This document shows, piece after piece, positions 25,521 to 36,866 of a stretch of DNA of 64,000 nt; the stretch's first letter is position 1, and each line of letters starts with the position of its first letter. The position numbers were made by a program, and so were the translations under genes. The notes below the pieces were generated by a model that saw nothing but the letters and a program-made list of their open reading frames with translations, was not told the origin of the DNA and searched no databases. The stretch covers positions 42,377 through 106,376 of the forward strand of contig JAKUCV010006762.1 of assembly GCA_028386065.3 (NCBI GenBank), in the 5' to 3' direction. The DNA comes from Turnera subulata. Lineage: Eukaryota > Streptophyta > Magnoliopsida > Malpighiales > Passifloraceae.

Positions 25521-25954
25521 GCGACGAAGGATAGGAGAGGGGCTCGCCGCAGAGACGAACCTGACAGGAGGAAGGAGAGGGGCTCGCCGCAGAGAGGAGA
25601 AGGTGATCGGGAAGCTGTGGAATAGAAGAGAAAAACTCGACTCCACAAGAGAAAGAGAGAGAGAATTCAATTGGAAAAAAAATGAAATTAGGGCCGAGGG
25701 CCGCTATGTCGAGAGAGGAGGGAAGTGGTGGTTTGAGGTAGGAGCAGGGCAGGGAAGCAGAGGAGGGCCGAGGGGCGAGGGGTTGAGGGGTTAAGGATTC
25801 ATTTTGGGGGAGAGATGTTGAGATTGGAGAGATTAGGGATTTGGGAGTTTTTTTTTTTGATTGAGGGTTGAGGGGTTTAATTTTCGGTAGACTATTACTA
25901 CAGTAGAGAGACTACATCACTAAATGTAAAAAAAAAAAAAAAAAAAACGTGTGG

Positions 25955-26108
25955 AAAGCTCGATAAGGCTCGCGAGCTTGACGAGCCGAGTATTGGTAAG
26001 CTCGAGCTCGGCTCGATAGCACTCTAAGCTCGGCTCGAGCTCAAGCACGAGTCGAGTTCGAGTTTCCACCGAGTCGATCCCGAGTAGCTCGCGAGTAGCT
26101 CTGCTCGT
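25955..26108. repeat. Right subterminal GCTCG repeat cluster of the hAT element
   Basis: A mirror of the left cluster: repeated GCTCGAGCTCGGCTCG-type words, CGAGTAGCTCGCGAGTAGCTC and CTCGATAAGGCTCG, ending at the right inverted repeat. It supports the assignment of both ends to one element. Confidence 0.85.
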
Positions 26109-26127
26109 TTACACCCCTAGCAGCAGC

Positions 26128-26903
26128 CGATATTAGAATAACTAATTGGATTTGCGGGATTGAGGTATGCTCACAATAGGATGTGCATGTAGAGAAAAAA
26201 AGAGCTGAGGCAATCATCGTAGTTCTTGCAAGAAAAATAAAGACAGCGGGAAAAGAACAAATGAGCAATCAGTAGTTCGGTTCAAGGTAGGATGCTTAAG
26301 AAATAAACGTCACTCGTCAAGTCCTCATAAAATCTCATTGCCAAGAGAATAGTCATGCACATAATTTTCAAGGTCGTGTTACCACTGCAGGATGCAGAAA
26401 GTCTTGCTCACTTGCAACCAAAAAAAAAAAAACGAGAGAAAAGAAAGTCTAGCTCACAAATAAGAGGAGAGAAAGATAATCCTAGCTTGTAAACTACAAC
26501 AAATCTGAGCCTGTATTTCTTTAGTTGCTCCTTCACCTAAAACAATCTTCTTCATCCATCCCATGAACAATAGAACTATTAGCAACCTCCTTGTACAAGA
26601 CCTGACATCTCTCCATCCAGGCACATTGGATGATTCCAATGTCCAAGAACAATACATTACCATTATATAGAACTATGAAACAATTGGAGAAGTGCACGTA
26701 CAAGACAGGTCAACCCCCAACAATCCAAACAGACCATAAGCAAAACATAAGAATCTTGCTCAGTTGAAGCGTTGATTATTGGGTAACCCTTGCATCAATT
26801 CCGCTGGTGTCACACGGCACATTCTTAACAATGTGACTGTAATTTGCTCCGTCGTCAACTGATTTATATTGGATGATAGAAAGGAAATTTCAGACAAAAG
26901 CTA
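26128..26903. other. 3' flank of PP4 gene
   Basis: No open frame of note. The stretch next to 26904 is likely the 3' UTR of the minus-strand PP4 gene. Nothing else recognised. Confidence 0.6.
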
Positions 26904-29900
26904 TCATAAGAAGTAATCAGGTGCTGGCTTTTTGGCAGGTGTGCCTCTTGATTCCTGCATTTCATTTTAACTTCTCAGTGGACCATAAATATATGACATG
27001 GTAAAAGTAAATGTGAACAAGGTAGGAGGCATAACAAATGAAACACTCATTCCATGTCTTCAATCCCAGAAGCATCCCATTAGTTTTTGCAAACAAATCA
27101 GTAGCTTACAGAGTTTAAGATGTGGACGCACAAACAATAGTCAAAAATAGCAACACATGTTAGGTGTTTTGGCAAAAAGAACCTATACATTGATGGATAA
27201 CTAACTTTCTCCGTTACAAGGTGATTAATCAAACAACTGCATGCAAACACAACAGAGAATGCCCTATGATGTGCGTAAAACTTCATGATGCTATTTCGAA
27301 TGATTAATGTCCAAATATCAGAACTACTTTCATTTTTCATTGTTTAATATCATTTGGCAGAAGGATCGCATGCAAACCTGTGGAGCAGCCTCAAAAACAC
27401 GAAACTGCTTGTCAAGATTCTCATCCAACACGAGGATGGCAGCCACATTACCACACCTGCACCAAATGCAATTAAGTCAATTAGTCTGAAATAGATATCA
27501 AGGCAAAAACTTAGGTGCAGGTTTACCTGTAACAATAGTTTGGAGCTGACCAAACTGTAACTATTTGGCTCCTGAACATCCATTTGTATCCTTCCATTAC
27601 TAACTGATGAGCACGACAGATATAGTCAATGTTGTTTGCGTGGTTAAAAGAAGTGACCACACTGCCACCGAACAGGAAACCAGCACCTCGTGGACTCAAT
27701 CCCCAGCCATCGACGGTATCTTCAGGATCTGACCAGAGGAGGTCACACATGGCACCATCATGAGGTACTTCTTGCTTTCTATCAATTGTTCGGATCTGAT
27801 AAAACGGCCTATCTAAGTAGTTTCCCAAATGAAGCATAACAATATAAGCAACCAAGCAGGATAGAATCTGTAACCTGGTCTAGCGTAGATATGGCGGGAG
27901 ACAGACCACCATGGACACTGAAAATCTTGTTCTCAATGAGAGCAGACAGACTGCAATACACCAGAATCAAGATTCAGAAATGAAAAGTTTTCAAGGAGAC
28001 TATACAATGCAGTGATAAAAATAAAAGAAATGACAGCTCGAGTGTGGAATTGTTGAATGTTTCAGTCATATAGCAACAGCAAGCAAATAAAGCTTTGATG
28101 CTTTTCAAATTATTAAAAAAGAAAAAGCGAGCTTCGGTTAACCATCTGGCCATTCTTCCTCAAAAAATAGATTCCTCGTCATGCCATAGTATAAGCAGAC
28201 TCAAAAATAGGGAAAGATCGAGTTGGAAGAGATGGACCATGATCCAGAAACAGATTGGCCACATTAAAAAGAGAGTAAGCGTAAAGTAAAATCTAATCAT
28301 CATTGTTGGTCCATGACTAGCAATATACCAAAAAATCATAAAAATAGCAGGTATCTAGCTGATCAGCCTCGAGAAGTCTCAATATTATGTGAAGCAAAAG
28401 AACAAGAAAGGCAACCATGTCCAGGCATCTAAAATGGAAGAAAAGCAAGAGGAAAGGAATTAAATTTGAAAACAACTGAAGATCATATATCTGATTCCTG
28501 CAATAACTCTTGCCTTTTTTCAAGTGCAACAGAAGGATAGACTATCACAACAATCAAAATGAATGAAAGGTTTAGAATCAGATAGGAACATGTGTGATCA
28601 AATATCATGGAAATAATGGTCTACAGACTCGATGGTCAATCCAAAGTACATCATCTGGCCCCGTACATACAGAGTTCTTAAAGTTTTCTCTGATACACAT
28701 TCTTTTCTTTTATTATTCTAGTTCCTTTTCAGTGACATACCTCAGATAATCAAATATATCAGTGCAATATCTCCACACATTTACTGAACCATATTTACGT
28801 AGACACTCATCATAGAAACCATAAACCTGCAAAGAAAATTGAATTGGTCAGTATCTCAACATAAAGAAAGTTGAGCAAGAATGCAAGTAAACAAAAATCA
28901 ACCTGAGTAATCTGACGGCTCTCATGGTTCCCTCTAATCAGTGTTATCCTATCTGGATATCTCACCTGATAACGAGGAAGTAGTTAGTCTAAAAAGATGA
29001 AGATAAACATCAATGGAAACATGATGTAATAAGCAAATTGGCTCAATCTGAAGAGGAAGGCAATATTCTCGCAGGGCTCGAACACAGAACATCTGGAAGA
29101 AAGGCATAGATTTTTTTTTTTCCAGGATAACAGCATGAGAATGAAACAATCTCAAGAAGATTCTAGCAATGTGTACTATGTTGCTTTCTGGCACACTATT
29201 TTCAGTTGGAGCATATGTTTGATTACAAGCCTCCATATCCAAGTAGAAAGTGTGTTCTAAGAAACTCATAGCATTATTCTGACTACTACATCCTTTCCCA
29301 CGTGCATTACATATTCGTGTTGCATGATCAGTCCAAGTAAAATAGGTAAGGATAAAAAAAGAAAAGGAGACTGAATGCCTCCGTTTGGATGGGTTTACTT
29401 TCTTTCTTTTCTCTGATGGGAGATAGAGTAAAAATCCACTATTAGTTCAAAAAATTGGATCAATCAAACATGGTTTATTGTCAAATTAACTATATCATTG
29501 TCCCTGTTACCAGATAGTAGCATACATCTTGCATCAGCATCAAATTCAATTCTCTGGTAATCAAGTATCGCCTCAAATATATATGTGTGGCATTGGCAGT
29601 GTAAGTGCTGCTCCCTTTTCGTGTGCCGAGATAGTGCACTGTGGCAATGTGAACTATTGCAAAACTTTTTTATGACATGGACGGATTCACTAATTCCAAA
29701 CTGTTAGAAACTACATGAAAAATAAAAGCGTTGCTATATAAACACAGTCAAAAAGTGAAACTCCTACATAGATACTGAAGTTAAGGCTTCAAGCTAGAGC
29801 AAATTCTACAGACGTGCTAGTTAATCAACATTTAAAAGAAAGCAGGCATCCATGAGTAAAGGAAGTTACCAATCCCAGAAAAAAGAAAGAATAACAAGGG

Positions 29901-30558
29901 TACCTTAAGCGCAAGAAGGAGCAGAAAAGTCTCGACAGAGTAAAACCCTCTATCGACAAAATCTCCAAGAAACAAGTAATTGGTCTTGGGGCAATCCCCT
30001 CCAACTTTGAAAAGCTCTTTCATGTCAAAGAACTGGCCGTGGATATCCCCACATATCTACATAAAGCAAACAACAGCGAAACCAACCTCAATAACCCTTA
30101 TCTCAGCAGAAACCCTATTCCCATCTTACTCAGCTTCTAGCAATGTAGCAATGGAGAAAGACGAAGGACTAATCCAATCATAAATCAAGCTCAATTAGTG
30201 TCTACCACCAACCTTTCAGCCAAAAGAAACCCTAAATCCTAAAGTTTCATGGGAAACCCAGTTGAAATCTCCAATAAAGACCAAAACTTTGATCCAAGTA
30301 AGCTCCGGACCTCACAATTAGTAGTAGTTCACTTCAAAGTCCAAAGCCGATAACACACACGCATAATAAAAAGCGCAAAAGAAAAAAAAAAAGGGAGGAG
30401 AGTAAGAAGAAGAATACAGTGACGGGGGCATCAACTCGTTGAACGTTACTTTCTTCGACGAGGATTTCCATGGCTTTGAGACAAAGGGCTTTGACTTCAG
30501 ATTCTTTAAGTGGCTCGCACTTCTTTAGTTGCTCTATTTGCCTATCTAGGTCTGACAT
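26904..30558 (-). CDS. PPX: Serine/threonine protein phosphatase 4 catalytic subunit (PPX)
   Basis: Eight exons give a 305-residue protein, the exact length of plant PP4c: 30418-30558, 29904-30056, 28903-28965, 28741-28826, 27875-27950, 27527-27795, 27378-27456 and 26904-26954. All introns are GT-AG and all phases agree. The metal- and phosphate-binding motifs of the PPP family are intact: GDIHG (about 50-54), GDFVDRG (78-84), RGNHE (109-113) and HGG (161-163). The start [20 protein letters not shown] and the C-terminal DYFL, the tail methylated in PP2A/PP4 enzymes, are those of PP4 and not PP2A or PP6. The enzyme removes phosphate from Ser/Thr with regulatory PP4R2/PP4R3 subunits and acts in nucleus and cytoplasm, for example in microRNA biogenesis and DNA damage responses. 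The copy looks functional. Confidence 0.97.
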
Positions 30559-31078
30559 CTCTCCCTCTCTCTCTACACTTTTCCCTCTTTATCCCTCCTC
30601 TCCCTGTGTAGAACCCGCCCGAAGATAGGGATTCCCTTTTTACCGTTTTACGGTTTGGGGAATTTGGAACCTAAGTGAATCTTAACGGAGGAACGGGAGC
30701 TTCTCCTCCGTCGTCTGATAAAAATACTCTTCGGCTGGGTATGATATGTGTAATTAGTGTGACATTATTTTTCTTCGGGTTTTTTCCTTCCTTTTCTTTT
30801 TTTTTTTTTTTAATGTGTGGCACCGCCAAACAACCACTACTAGTCCACTCGCTGGTCACAACTGCTGACTGGCTCCTTCGCGGTGAGGGAAACCTTGTTT
30901 TTGGGCTTCCTCAGTTTTGGGCCTGTGCCCACGGTTTATTCCTGTAACTTAAGTTCTAATAATAGGCCTTTGAGCCTCCTTTTCAACCAAAAAAAAAAAC
31001 TCTTTTTTTTTTCTTTTATCAAGTTTCTAACACGAATATAGTAACTCAGCAACAGAAAAAACAGGAATATAGTAATCT
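30559..31078. other. PP4 5' flank
   Basis: Pyrimidine-rich leader and promoter region of PP4 (reading upward from 30559), then AT-rich sequence up to the LINE insertion. No gene seen. Confidence 0.6.
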
Positions 31079-32642
31079 ACATAAATGGAATCATTCCTAG
31101 GCATGGTCTAGTATCCTAGAAGGCAGGGAGTTGTTAAAGGCTGGTATGCGATGGAGTGTTGGAAATGGGACTAGGATTGATGCTTGGTGTGATCGTCGGG
31201 TTCTGTCTGTACCAGATTTCAAGATTACCACCTCGAGGAATCCGATTCTCAATATCTCAATAGTTTCAGAACTCATTAACCCCCTTACCAGGTCCTAGAA
31301 CTTGTCCCTCATTTTTACTCTTTTTAATGATTATGATCGCTCCAATATTCTCAAAATTCCAGTGTCTAAAGTCTTTAAATTCGATGAACTTATTTGGCAC
31401 CATTCTAGGGATGGAGAATTTAGTGTAAAGTCAGGTTATAATTTACTTGACAATAAAAGATACACCCTCCTTAATCGGAATTCACCTTCTTCCTCTACTT
31501 CTCATGCCTCTAATTCACAATTTAGTTGGAAGTGTGTTTGGAGTGTGAAAGCTTGTCCAAGAGTACTGCATTTTCTGTGGAGGTTAAGTCATAATTCACT
31601 CCCGACTAGGGAAAACCTGGCTCGGAGACATCTGCAGGTTTCTCCACTATGTCCTAGGTGTGAGTTAGAGACTGAAACACAGGAGCATGTTTTGTTTTTT
31701 TTTTTTTTGCAGGTATGCCCAAATGGTACGGTTTGCATCAAGCCTCGGTTATAAACCGGACCGCAATTGTTTTACATCCTTCAAGCAATGGTGGGCCACT
31801 ATTTATTCATTTTTTAGTCAATTAGAGAATGGTAGAATCGTTTCCCAGATTGCCTATTTGTGCTGGCTGGTGTGGAAAGATAGGAACTATTTCATCTTTG
31901 AGCAGGTGTCCATGGAACCTTGTAAGCTAGCTTCTCAGACTAGCATGGTGTGTGAAGAATACATGGCGCAGCAAGGTAGTGTACTTTGTCGTGCTTTGTC
32001 CTTCCACCGTTCATCGTCTTCAGCTGTTTGGAAGGCCCCTCCATCAGGGTGGGTTAAGCTTAACTATGACGCAACCTACGACCAAGCAATAGGGAAGGCG
32101 TCTCTGGGAATTGTGGTTCGCAATGAGGAGGGTAAAGTGCTTGATGGCATTGTTATAAAGATGTCTTCCTCATCGGCTCTGGCGGCGGAAGCTGAGGTAA
32201 TGCAATCAGCTATTATTCTGGCTTCTCAAAGGGGTTGGCAGGCCATTATCATTGAAAGCGATTGCCTTGAAGCAGTTACTCAAGCAACTATGGAGAAGGA
32301 GAGAAGATCGTGGTCTATTGAGGCTTTTCTGCATGATATTGACTTCTACAAAACTTGTTTTTTGCAATGTAGGTTTAGCCACGTAAAGAGGAGAGCCAAT
32401 CGGGCTGCTAACTTCCTTGCTAAAGTGTTCTCAAAAGAAACACTTCCACCTGATTGGCTCTCCTCTCTACCGGCACCTCTCTTACATATTTTGTACACCG
32501 ATACTAAACCTCCAAACTCTAGGTAACTGTGTTCATTTTGGCCTGGGTTTGGGGTGTTATGTATATGTTGTAACAAACTACCATGATATTTTGAATGAAG
32601 ATATGTTTTTTTATGATTAAAAAAAAACATAAATCGAATCAT
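31079..32642 (+). mobile_element. 5'-truncated LINE with target duplications
   Basis: The element is 31095-32626, flanked by 16-base direct repeats ACATAAATGGAATCAT (31079-31094) and ACATAAATCGAATCAT (32627-32642) with one mismatch. It ends in a short poly-A (about 32619-32626), as target-primed insertion gives. The coding part is the 3' end of LINE ORF2: the region after the reverse transcriptase (LLKAGMRWSVGNGTRIDAW), a zinc-binding zf-RVT region (PRVLHFLWRLSHNSLPTREN, CPRCELETE) and a plant RNase H-like domain (WVKLNYDATYD, then ESDCLEAVTQA). A TAG just before 31302 and a slip in the poly-T at about 31693-31708 break the frame. Confidence 0.9.
31302..32526 (+). pseudogene. LINE ORF2 C-terminal part (zf-RVT and RNase H-like), frameshifted
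   Basis: Two overlapping frames are the broken halves of one protein. The first (31302-31754) has the zf-RVT region up to ETQEHVLF. The second (from 31687) resumes at CRYAQMVRFASSLG and carries the RNase H-like domain to a stop at 32526. The break is at a T homopolymer, which suggests an insertion there. The RNase H-like half alone is open for about 270 residues. Confidence 0.85.
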
Positions 32643-33096
32643 CGATACCACAACTATACTGGAGCTTCAATACATAGACAAAGCATGGATACCCACACTT
32701 TAGGACGACTGTTTATCTCAAGTCTCTCTAGCATTCCTAACTAATTTTGTAGGAGAAGACCGTTAGCTAGTAATGAGAACTTTTGACACTAGATATATTT
32801 AGAAACTCATGATTTTATTTCACAATCGGCTTCGGAATTCAGTAATGAATTTCCTCTACCTTCATCAACATATATAGAGCTCTTTTATAGACATTACGGG
32901 ACTCTGCCAACCTTACATTTTGAGATAAGATGTGGGAGACAATAGGTCCCACAACAAGCACCTGACATTCAGGACACAGGCATTCAGAATGCCATTATTG
33001 CAACACGATGATAAGACGACACACTGATAAGTAGGAAATCATAATAAGGATAAGCCTTAGATAAATAAACTTGTTTGTTGATTAGTGGGTGGTTGC
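32643..33096. other. Intergenic stretch between LINE and gypsy remnant
   Basis: No gene or named repeat recognised. It contains the inverted pair GGCATTCAGAATGCC near 32978. Confidence 0.5.
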
Positions 33097-34458
33097 TGAT
33101 GTGCATGAAATTACATACATTTTACAGCATGCACTGCAGTCTTTTGGCCTTGCATTCATCATTAATATGAGCATTTAGATGTAAATTCATTTCTTTTCAT
33201 GCCAAATCTGTCTTTCCTTACCCTTGGATGCTTTCAGGTGCAATTTGGAGCTTTTTGGAGCATATTTGACGATTCTGCTACTGAAGAAACTGGACCAATT
33301 GCCCAGCAGTGCCCGTTGCCACAAAATATCTGCTCTTAAACCTTTGTTTTCAGAGAATCTTTTGCTCTGGAGGAGATTTGACGATTTTGGCCCAAAACGA
33401 GTAAGGCACTACTCTTCGTAGTGCCCCTACAGTAGCCACTGCATCAAATCCCTATTTTTATTAGTTTGCGCCTACAAGTCAGAAGTATTTAAGAGGAGAT
33501 GCACCTAGACGACACTCCCAGCAAGGAAAGAAGATTTAAAGAGGAATTCTTGAAGCTAAAGTCTAGGAATTTTATTCCAAATCCTCCACAATGGTTGTTA
33601 TCTTTTAGGAATTTAACCCTAGATATAAAAGCAACTCTTGCTGGATGAAATTAATAGCTTTTGGAGGAGCAAAAGTCACAAAATTGGCTGGAAGAAAAGT
33701 GGAGCTTTTGGTTTATTATTTTGTAGCAATGTCGACATCACTTTTCTATTTTATTTTCTTCTTCTTCATGAACTAAATACTCTATGTAGGTTTATGGGAT
33801 GTAGCTATTGTTCTTGATGTTTGATTTATAATTCAGACTTGGTTTTCTTTTATTTCGTTACGCTTTGATTTGATATAGAAAGCTTAACAGTGTCTGTGGC
33901 TTGATCACCCTCAAACACTATTTTAGATAACCTAATGACGCACCGCGAGGAGAAACTAAGAATTCAGACCGTTCCATATCAAACCTCTATCCTGCTGATT
34001 GTCAAGAGAGATTTTTAGGGTAGTTGAGGATAACAGTGACTGGCACAGCGGCCACTGCACCTTAGAAAAAGCATCACTAGCAAAAGCGAGTTGTTCAGGA
34101 CTAGGGTAGGTTTACAATTGCATGTGACAATAGTTGTAGACACCTCAGGCTAGGTAGCCCTTCAAGGTGGACAAATTTATTTACCAAGTTATTGAATTAT
34201 TGTCAAATAGCTAGGCTGTAGTGAACCCCGGACAACCAAGGTTCCCATCCACTGCTTTTCTCCTAATCGATATTGCTACTTTTACTTTCTGTTTATTTAC
34301 TTTGTCATCTCTAATATCATTCTCCAATCACGATTATATTTAATTTATCATTTTATAGTCTAATTGATCAAGATCTCTAAGGATAGTATTATTTCGCAAT
34401 CCCTGTGATTCGACCTTGTTTACTACAGCACCTGTACACTTGCAGATTTGTGGGAACA
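33097..34458 (+). repeat. Probable 5' LTR of the gypsy remnant
   Basis: About 1.36 kb from TGATGTGC to GGGAACA, ending six bases before the primer binding site. The last part (CCCTGTGATTCGACC, then CACCTGTACACTTGCAG) is a common end of Athila/Tat LTRs. No second copy in the window to confirm the start. Confidence 0.6.
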
Positions 34459-34464
34459 AGTTGT

Positions 34465-34482
34465 TGGCGCCGTTTCCGGGGA
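34465..34482 (+). other. Primer binding site (tRNA-Asp type)
   Basis: TGGCGCCGTTTCCGGGGA differs by one base from the complement of the plant aspartate tRNA 3' end used by many Athila/Tat elements. Confidence 0.85.
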
Positions 34483-34720
34483 CTGCGGTAAATAATACTA
34501 CTTAGTATTTGAGATTGACTAGGCTCTCTTTGTTATCTGATTTCTTTGTTTTCCTATGGCAGGTTACTGACAGCGCCTCCTGTAGTGTCACTGGTAGTGT
34601 ATGCAAACCATAAGTAAAAATCCTGAACTTGTACACATCCCTCACATTGAAGGCACTGCTAGGCAACTCCGTAAGAAGACTAAGTAACAGAAGGCGAAAG
34701 AGAAAGCAGAGACAGCGAGT

Positions 34721-36240
34721 ATGGCCAACAATAACGGCAACAACAACAGCCACGATGGGCAGAATAACCCACCTCTCAATATGGATGGTAATATTATCAA
34801 TCCTACTACCGTTGATCCTCTCAACCAGCCGCCTATGATCATTCCCCAAGCTCCTGTTTTCCAACAGCACCCGCCGCAGTATGTTGGCGGTAACGACATT
34901 GTCGATCCTTTCGGAAATATACCAAATCTGCCTATTAACCAGCTCATGCAGCCTCGCCACACAGCACCTGCTGGCGCCATCGTGCTGCCAAACATTAACA
35001 ATCCTTATGAGTTCATAACCAATTTGGTTCAAATGGTGCAGAATAAGTAGTTTGGTGGTTCAGCGCTGGAGGATCCTAACCAATATCTAGAGGACTTTCT
35101 GGATATTTGTGCCACTACCAAGATCAATGGTTGTTCTGAAGATGTTAAGAAGCTTTACCTGTTCAAGTTTTCGCTTAGAGATGGAGCAAAAAGATGGCTG
35201 AAGACACTGTCAGCGGGTAGCATCACCACTTGGGCACAAATAGAGGAAGCTTTCCTGAAGAAATACTTTTTTGAAACCAAGATGGATGAGCTTCGTGTGG
35301 AGATTTGCAACTTTAAAAGCAGATACATGATGAGACGATGACAGAAGCATGGGAGAGATTCCAGGAGCTTATTCAGCGTTGTCCAGGCCACATGGTGTGT
35401 CCACCTACCCTGCTGGGTATTTTCTATCATGCCATGGCTCTTGAAGACCGGCGTACCTTTGATGTTGCTGCAGGAGGCAAGTTTAAACTGGCACCATATG
35501 AGGATGTAAAGAGGATCATGATGAACCTTGCCGCAGTGCTAGGGGTATGCATCATGTAGACAAGACAAACAACTTGGAAGCCCAAATTGTTGCCCTCTCA
35601 AAGCAGTTCAAAGATTTGATAGCCCAAATTGTACAGCCAGTAGCACAGGTACAACCCGTTGCACAACATAGTGTTTGTGAAATTTGCAAGAAGATGGAGC
35701 AAAAAGATGGCTGAAGACACTGTCAGCGGGTAGCATCACCACTTGGGCACAAATAGAGGAAGCTTTCCTGAAGAAATACTTTTTTGAAACCAAGATGGAT
35801 GAGCTTCGTGTGGAGATTTGCAACTTTAAAAGCAGATACATGATGAGACGATGACAGAAGCATGGGAGAGATTCCAGGATCTTATTCAGCGTTGTCCAGG
35901 CCACATGGTGTGTCCACCTACCCTGCTGGGTATTTTCTATCATGCCATGGCTCTTGAAGACCGGCGTACCTTTGATGTTGCTGCAGGAGGCAAGTTTAAA
36001 CTGGCACCATATGAGGATGTAAAGAGGATCATGATGAACCTTGCCGCAATGCTAGGGGTATGCATCATGTAGACAAGACAAACAACTTGGAAGCCCAAAT
36101 TGTTGCCCTCTCAAAGCAGTTCAAAGATTTGATAGCCCAAATCGTACAGCCAGTAGCACAGGTACAACCCGTTGCACAACATAGTGTTTGTGAAATTTGC
36201 AAGATAGTGTTTGTAAAAAAGACACGTCAACATTTTTCTG
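34721..36240 (+). pseudogene. gypsy gag, broken and internally duplicated
   Basis: The frame starts with an Asn-rich region (MANNNGNNNSHDGQNNPP) and a proline-rich linker, then a stop (TAG at 35047-35049, probably from CAG) and the retrotransposon gag domain (FGGSALEDPNQYLEDFLDIC, KLYLFKFSLRDGAKRWLKTL). A 2-base change near 35320 shifts the frame before MTEAWERFQELIQRCPGH, and another shift follows at MMNLAA. The gag core from 35181 to 35692 is repeated at 35694-36204 with the same shifts. Confidence 0.85.
35181..36204 (+). repeat. 513-bp tandem duplication inside gag
   Basis: 35181-35692 and 35694-36204 are near-identical direct copies, offset 513 bases, with only a few differences (for example GAG versus GAT at 35369/35882). 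Both copies share the same frame-breaking changes. Confidence 0.92.
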
Positions 36241-36440
36241 AGTGAAAATCGAGAAAAAAAATAAAAAATATCCCAAAAATTCAACACATAGATTAAATTT
36301 ATACGTTTTATAATAGATGGATAAAAAATATCCTAATTGACAAACACATTAATAAAAAAATATTATTAGTCCATATAAACACTCCTTTGGGAGGGTATGA
36401 ATTTTATAATGTTACTTCTATAAAATAACGTTATAATTGG

Positions 36441-36652
36441 TATAATATACCACTATTTTTTTTTTCTATCCGGTATCCGGAGCTTTGCCCCGATTAATCC
36501 GGTCGACCCGCGTCGCGCACCTGGGTATGGCGGGTGAGTCTCCTAATAGGGATTTTCTGCATACACAAGGACTCGAACCCGAGACCTTGCTTAAACGGAA
36601 CCAAGTCGCTTACTACTTGAACCAACCCACATTGGTGTATAAAATACCACTA
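36441..36652 (-). mobile_element. tRNA-derived SINE with target duplications
   Basis: The element is 36456-36637 on the minus strand. Its head has a Box A-like TGGTTCAAGTAGTAAG and a Box B GGGTTCGAGTCC, and the 3' end is a poly-A run (poly-T at 36456-36465 on the plus strand). Direct repeats TATAATATACCACTA (36441-36455) and TATAAAATACCACTA (36638-36652), one mismatch, flank it. It is not a functional tRNA gene. Confidence 0.88.
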
Positions 36653-36686
36653 CTTAATTCTGAAGAAATTTGATTTATTTTTTAAA

Positions 36687-36866
36687 GGAAAGAAGTTTGA
36701 ATTTTATAATGTGACAATTATCATGAATAAGGATTGAGTGAAATGAATTGAATATTTTGGTGGGTCATGATTTTTTTAAAAAAGGAAAGAAGTTTGAATT
36801 TTATAATGTGACAATTAGCATGAATAAGGATTGAGTGAAATGAATTGAATATTTTGGTGGGTCATG
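36687..36866. repeat. Tandem direct duplication, about 83 bp
   Basis: 36687-36769 recurs at 36784-36866 with an offset of 97 and one or two changes (ATTATCATG versus ATTAGCATG). Non-coding, AT-rich. Confidence 0.9.

Larger units (their letters stand above)
23400..26127. mobile_element. Non-autonomous hAT transposon carrying gene fragments
   Basis: The element is 23408-26119 (2712 bases). Its ends are perfect 17-base inverted repeats, TAGGGGTGTAAACGAGC at 23408-23424 and the complement at 26103-26119. It is flanked by exact 8-base target duplications GCAGCAGC at 23400-23407 and 26120-26127, the hallmark of the hAT superfamily. No transposase is present. Inside are dense subterminal GCTCG/CGAGC repeats, a Ty3/gypsy fragment (23888-24160) and the first exons of a host gene (24493-25520). 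It lies between the 5' end of the LBR gene and the 3' end of PP4. Confidence 0.92.
33097..36204 (+). mobile_element. Athila/Tat-like Ty3/gypsy remnant (LTR and gag only)
   Basis: A putative 5' LTR (33097-34458), a tRNA-Asp-type primer binding site (34465-34482) and a broken gag with an internal tandem duplication. Protease, reverse transcriptase, integrase and the 3' LTR are missing: the element stops abruptly at about 36204. The LTR starts TGATGTGCATGAAATTACAT, typical of Athila-like elements; with no second LTR the boundaries rest on this and on the primer site. Confidence 0.75.

Noticed and set aside
36456..36637. tRNA gene
   Set aside because: Only the Box A and Box B-like head is present, without a cloverleaf, and it has a poly-A end and target duplications: a SINE.
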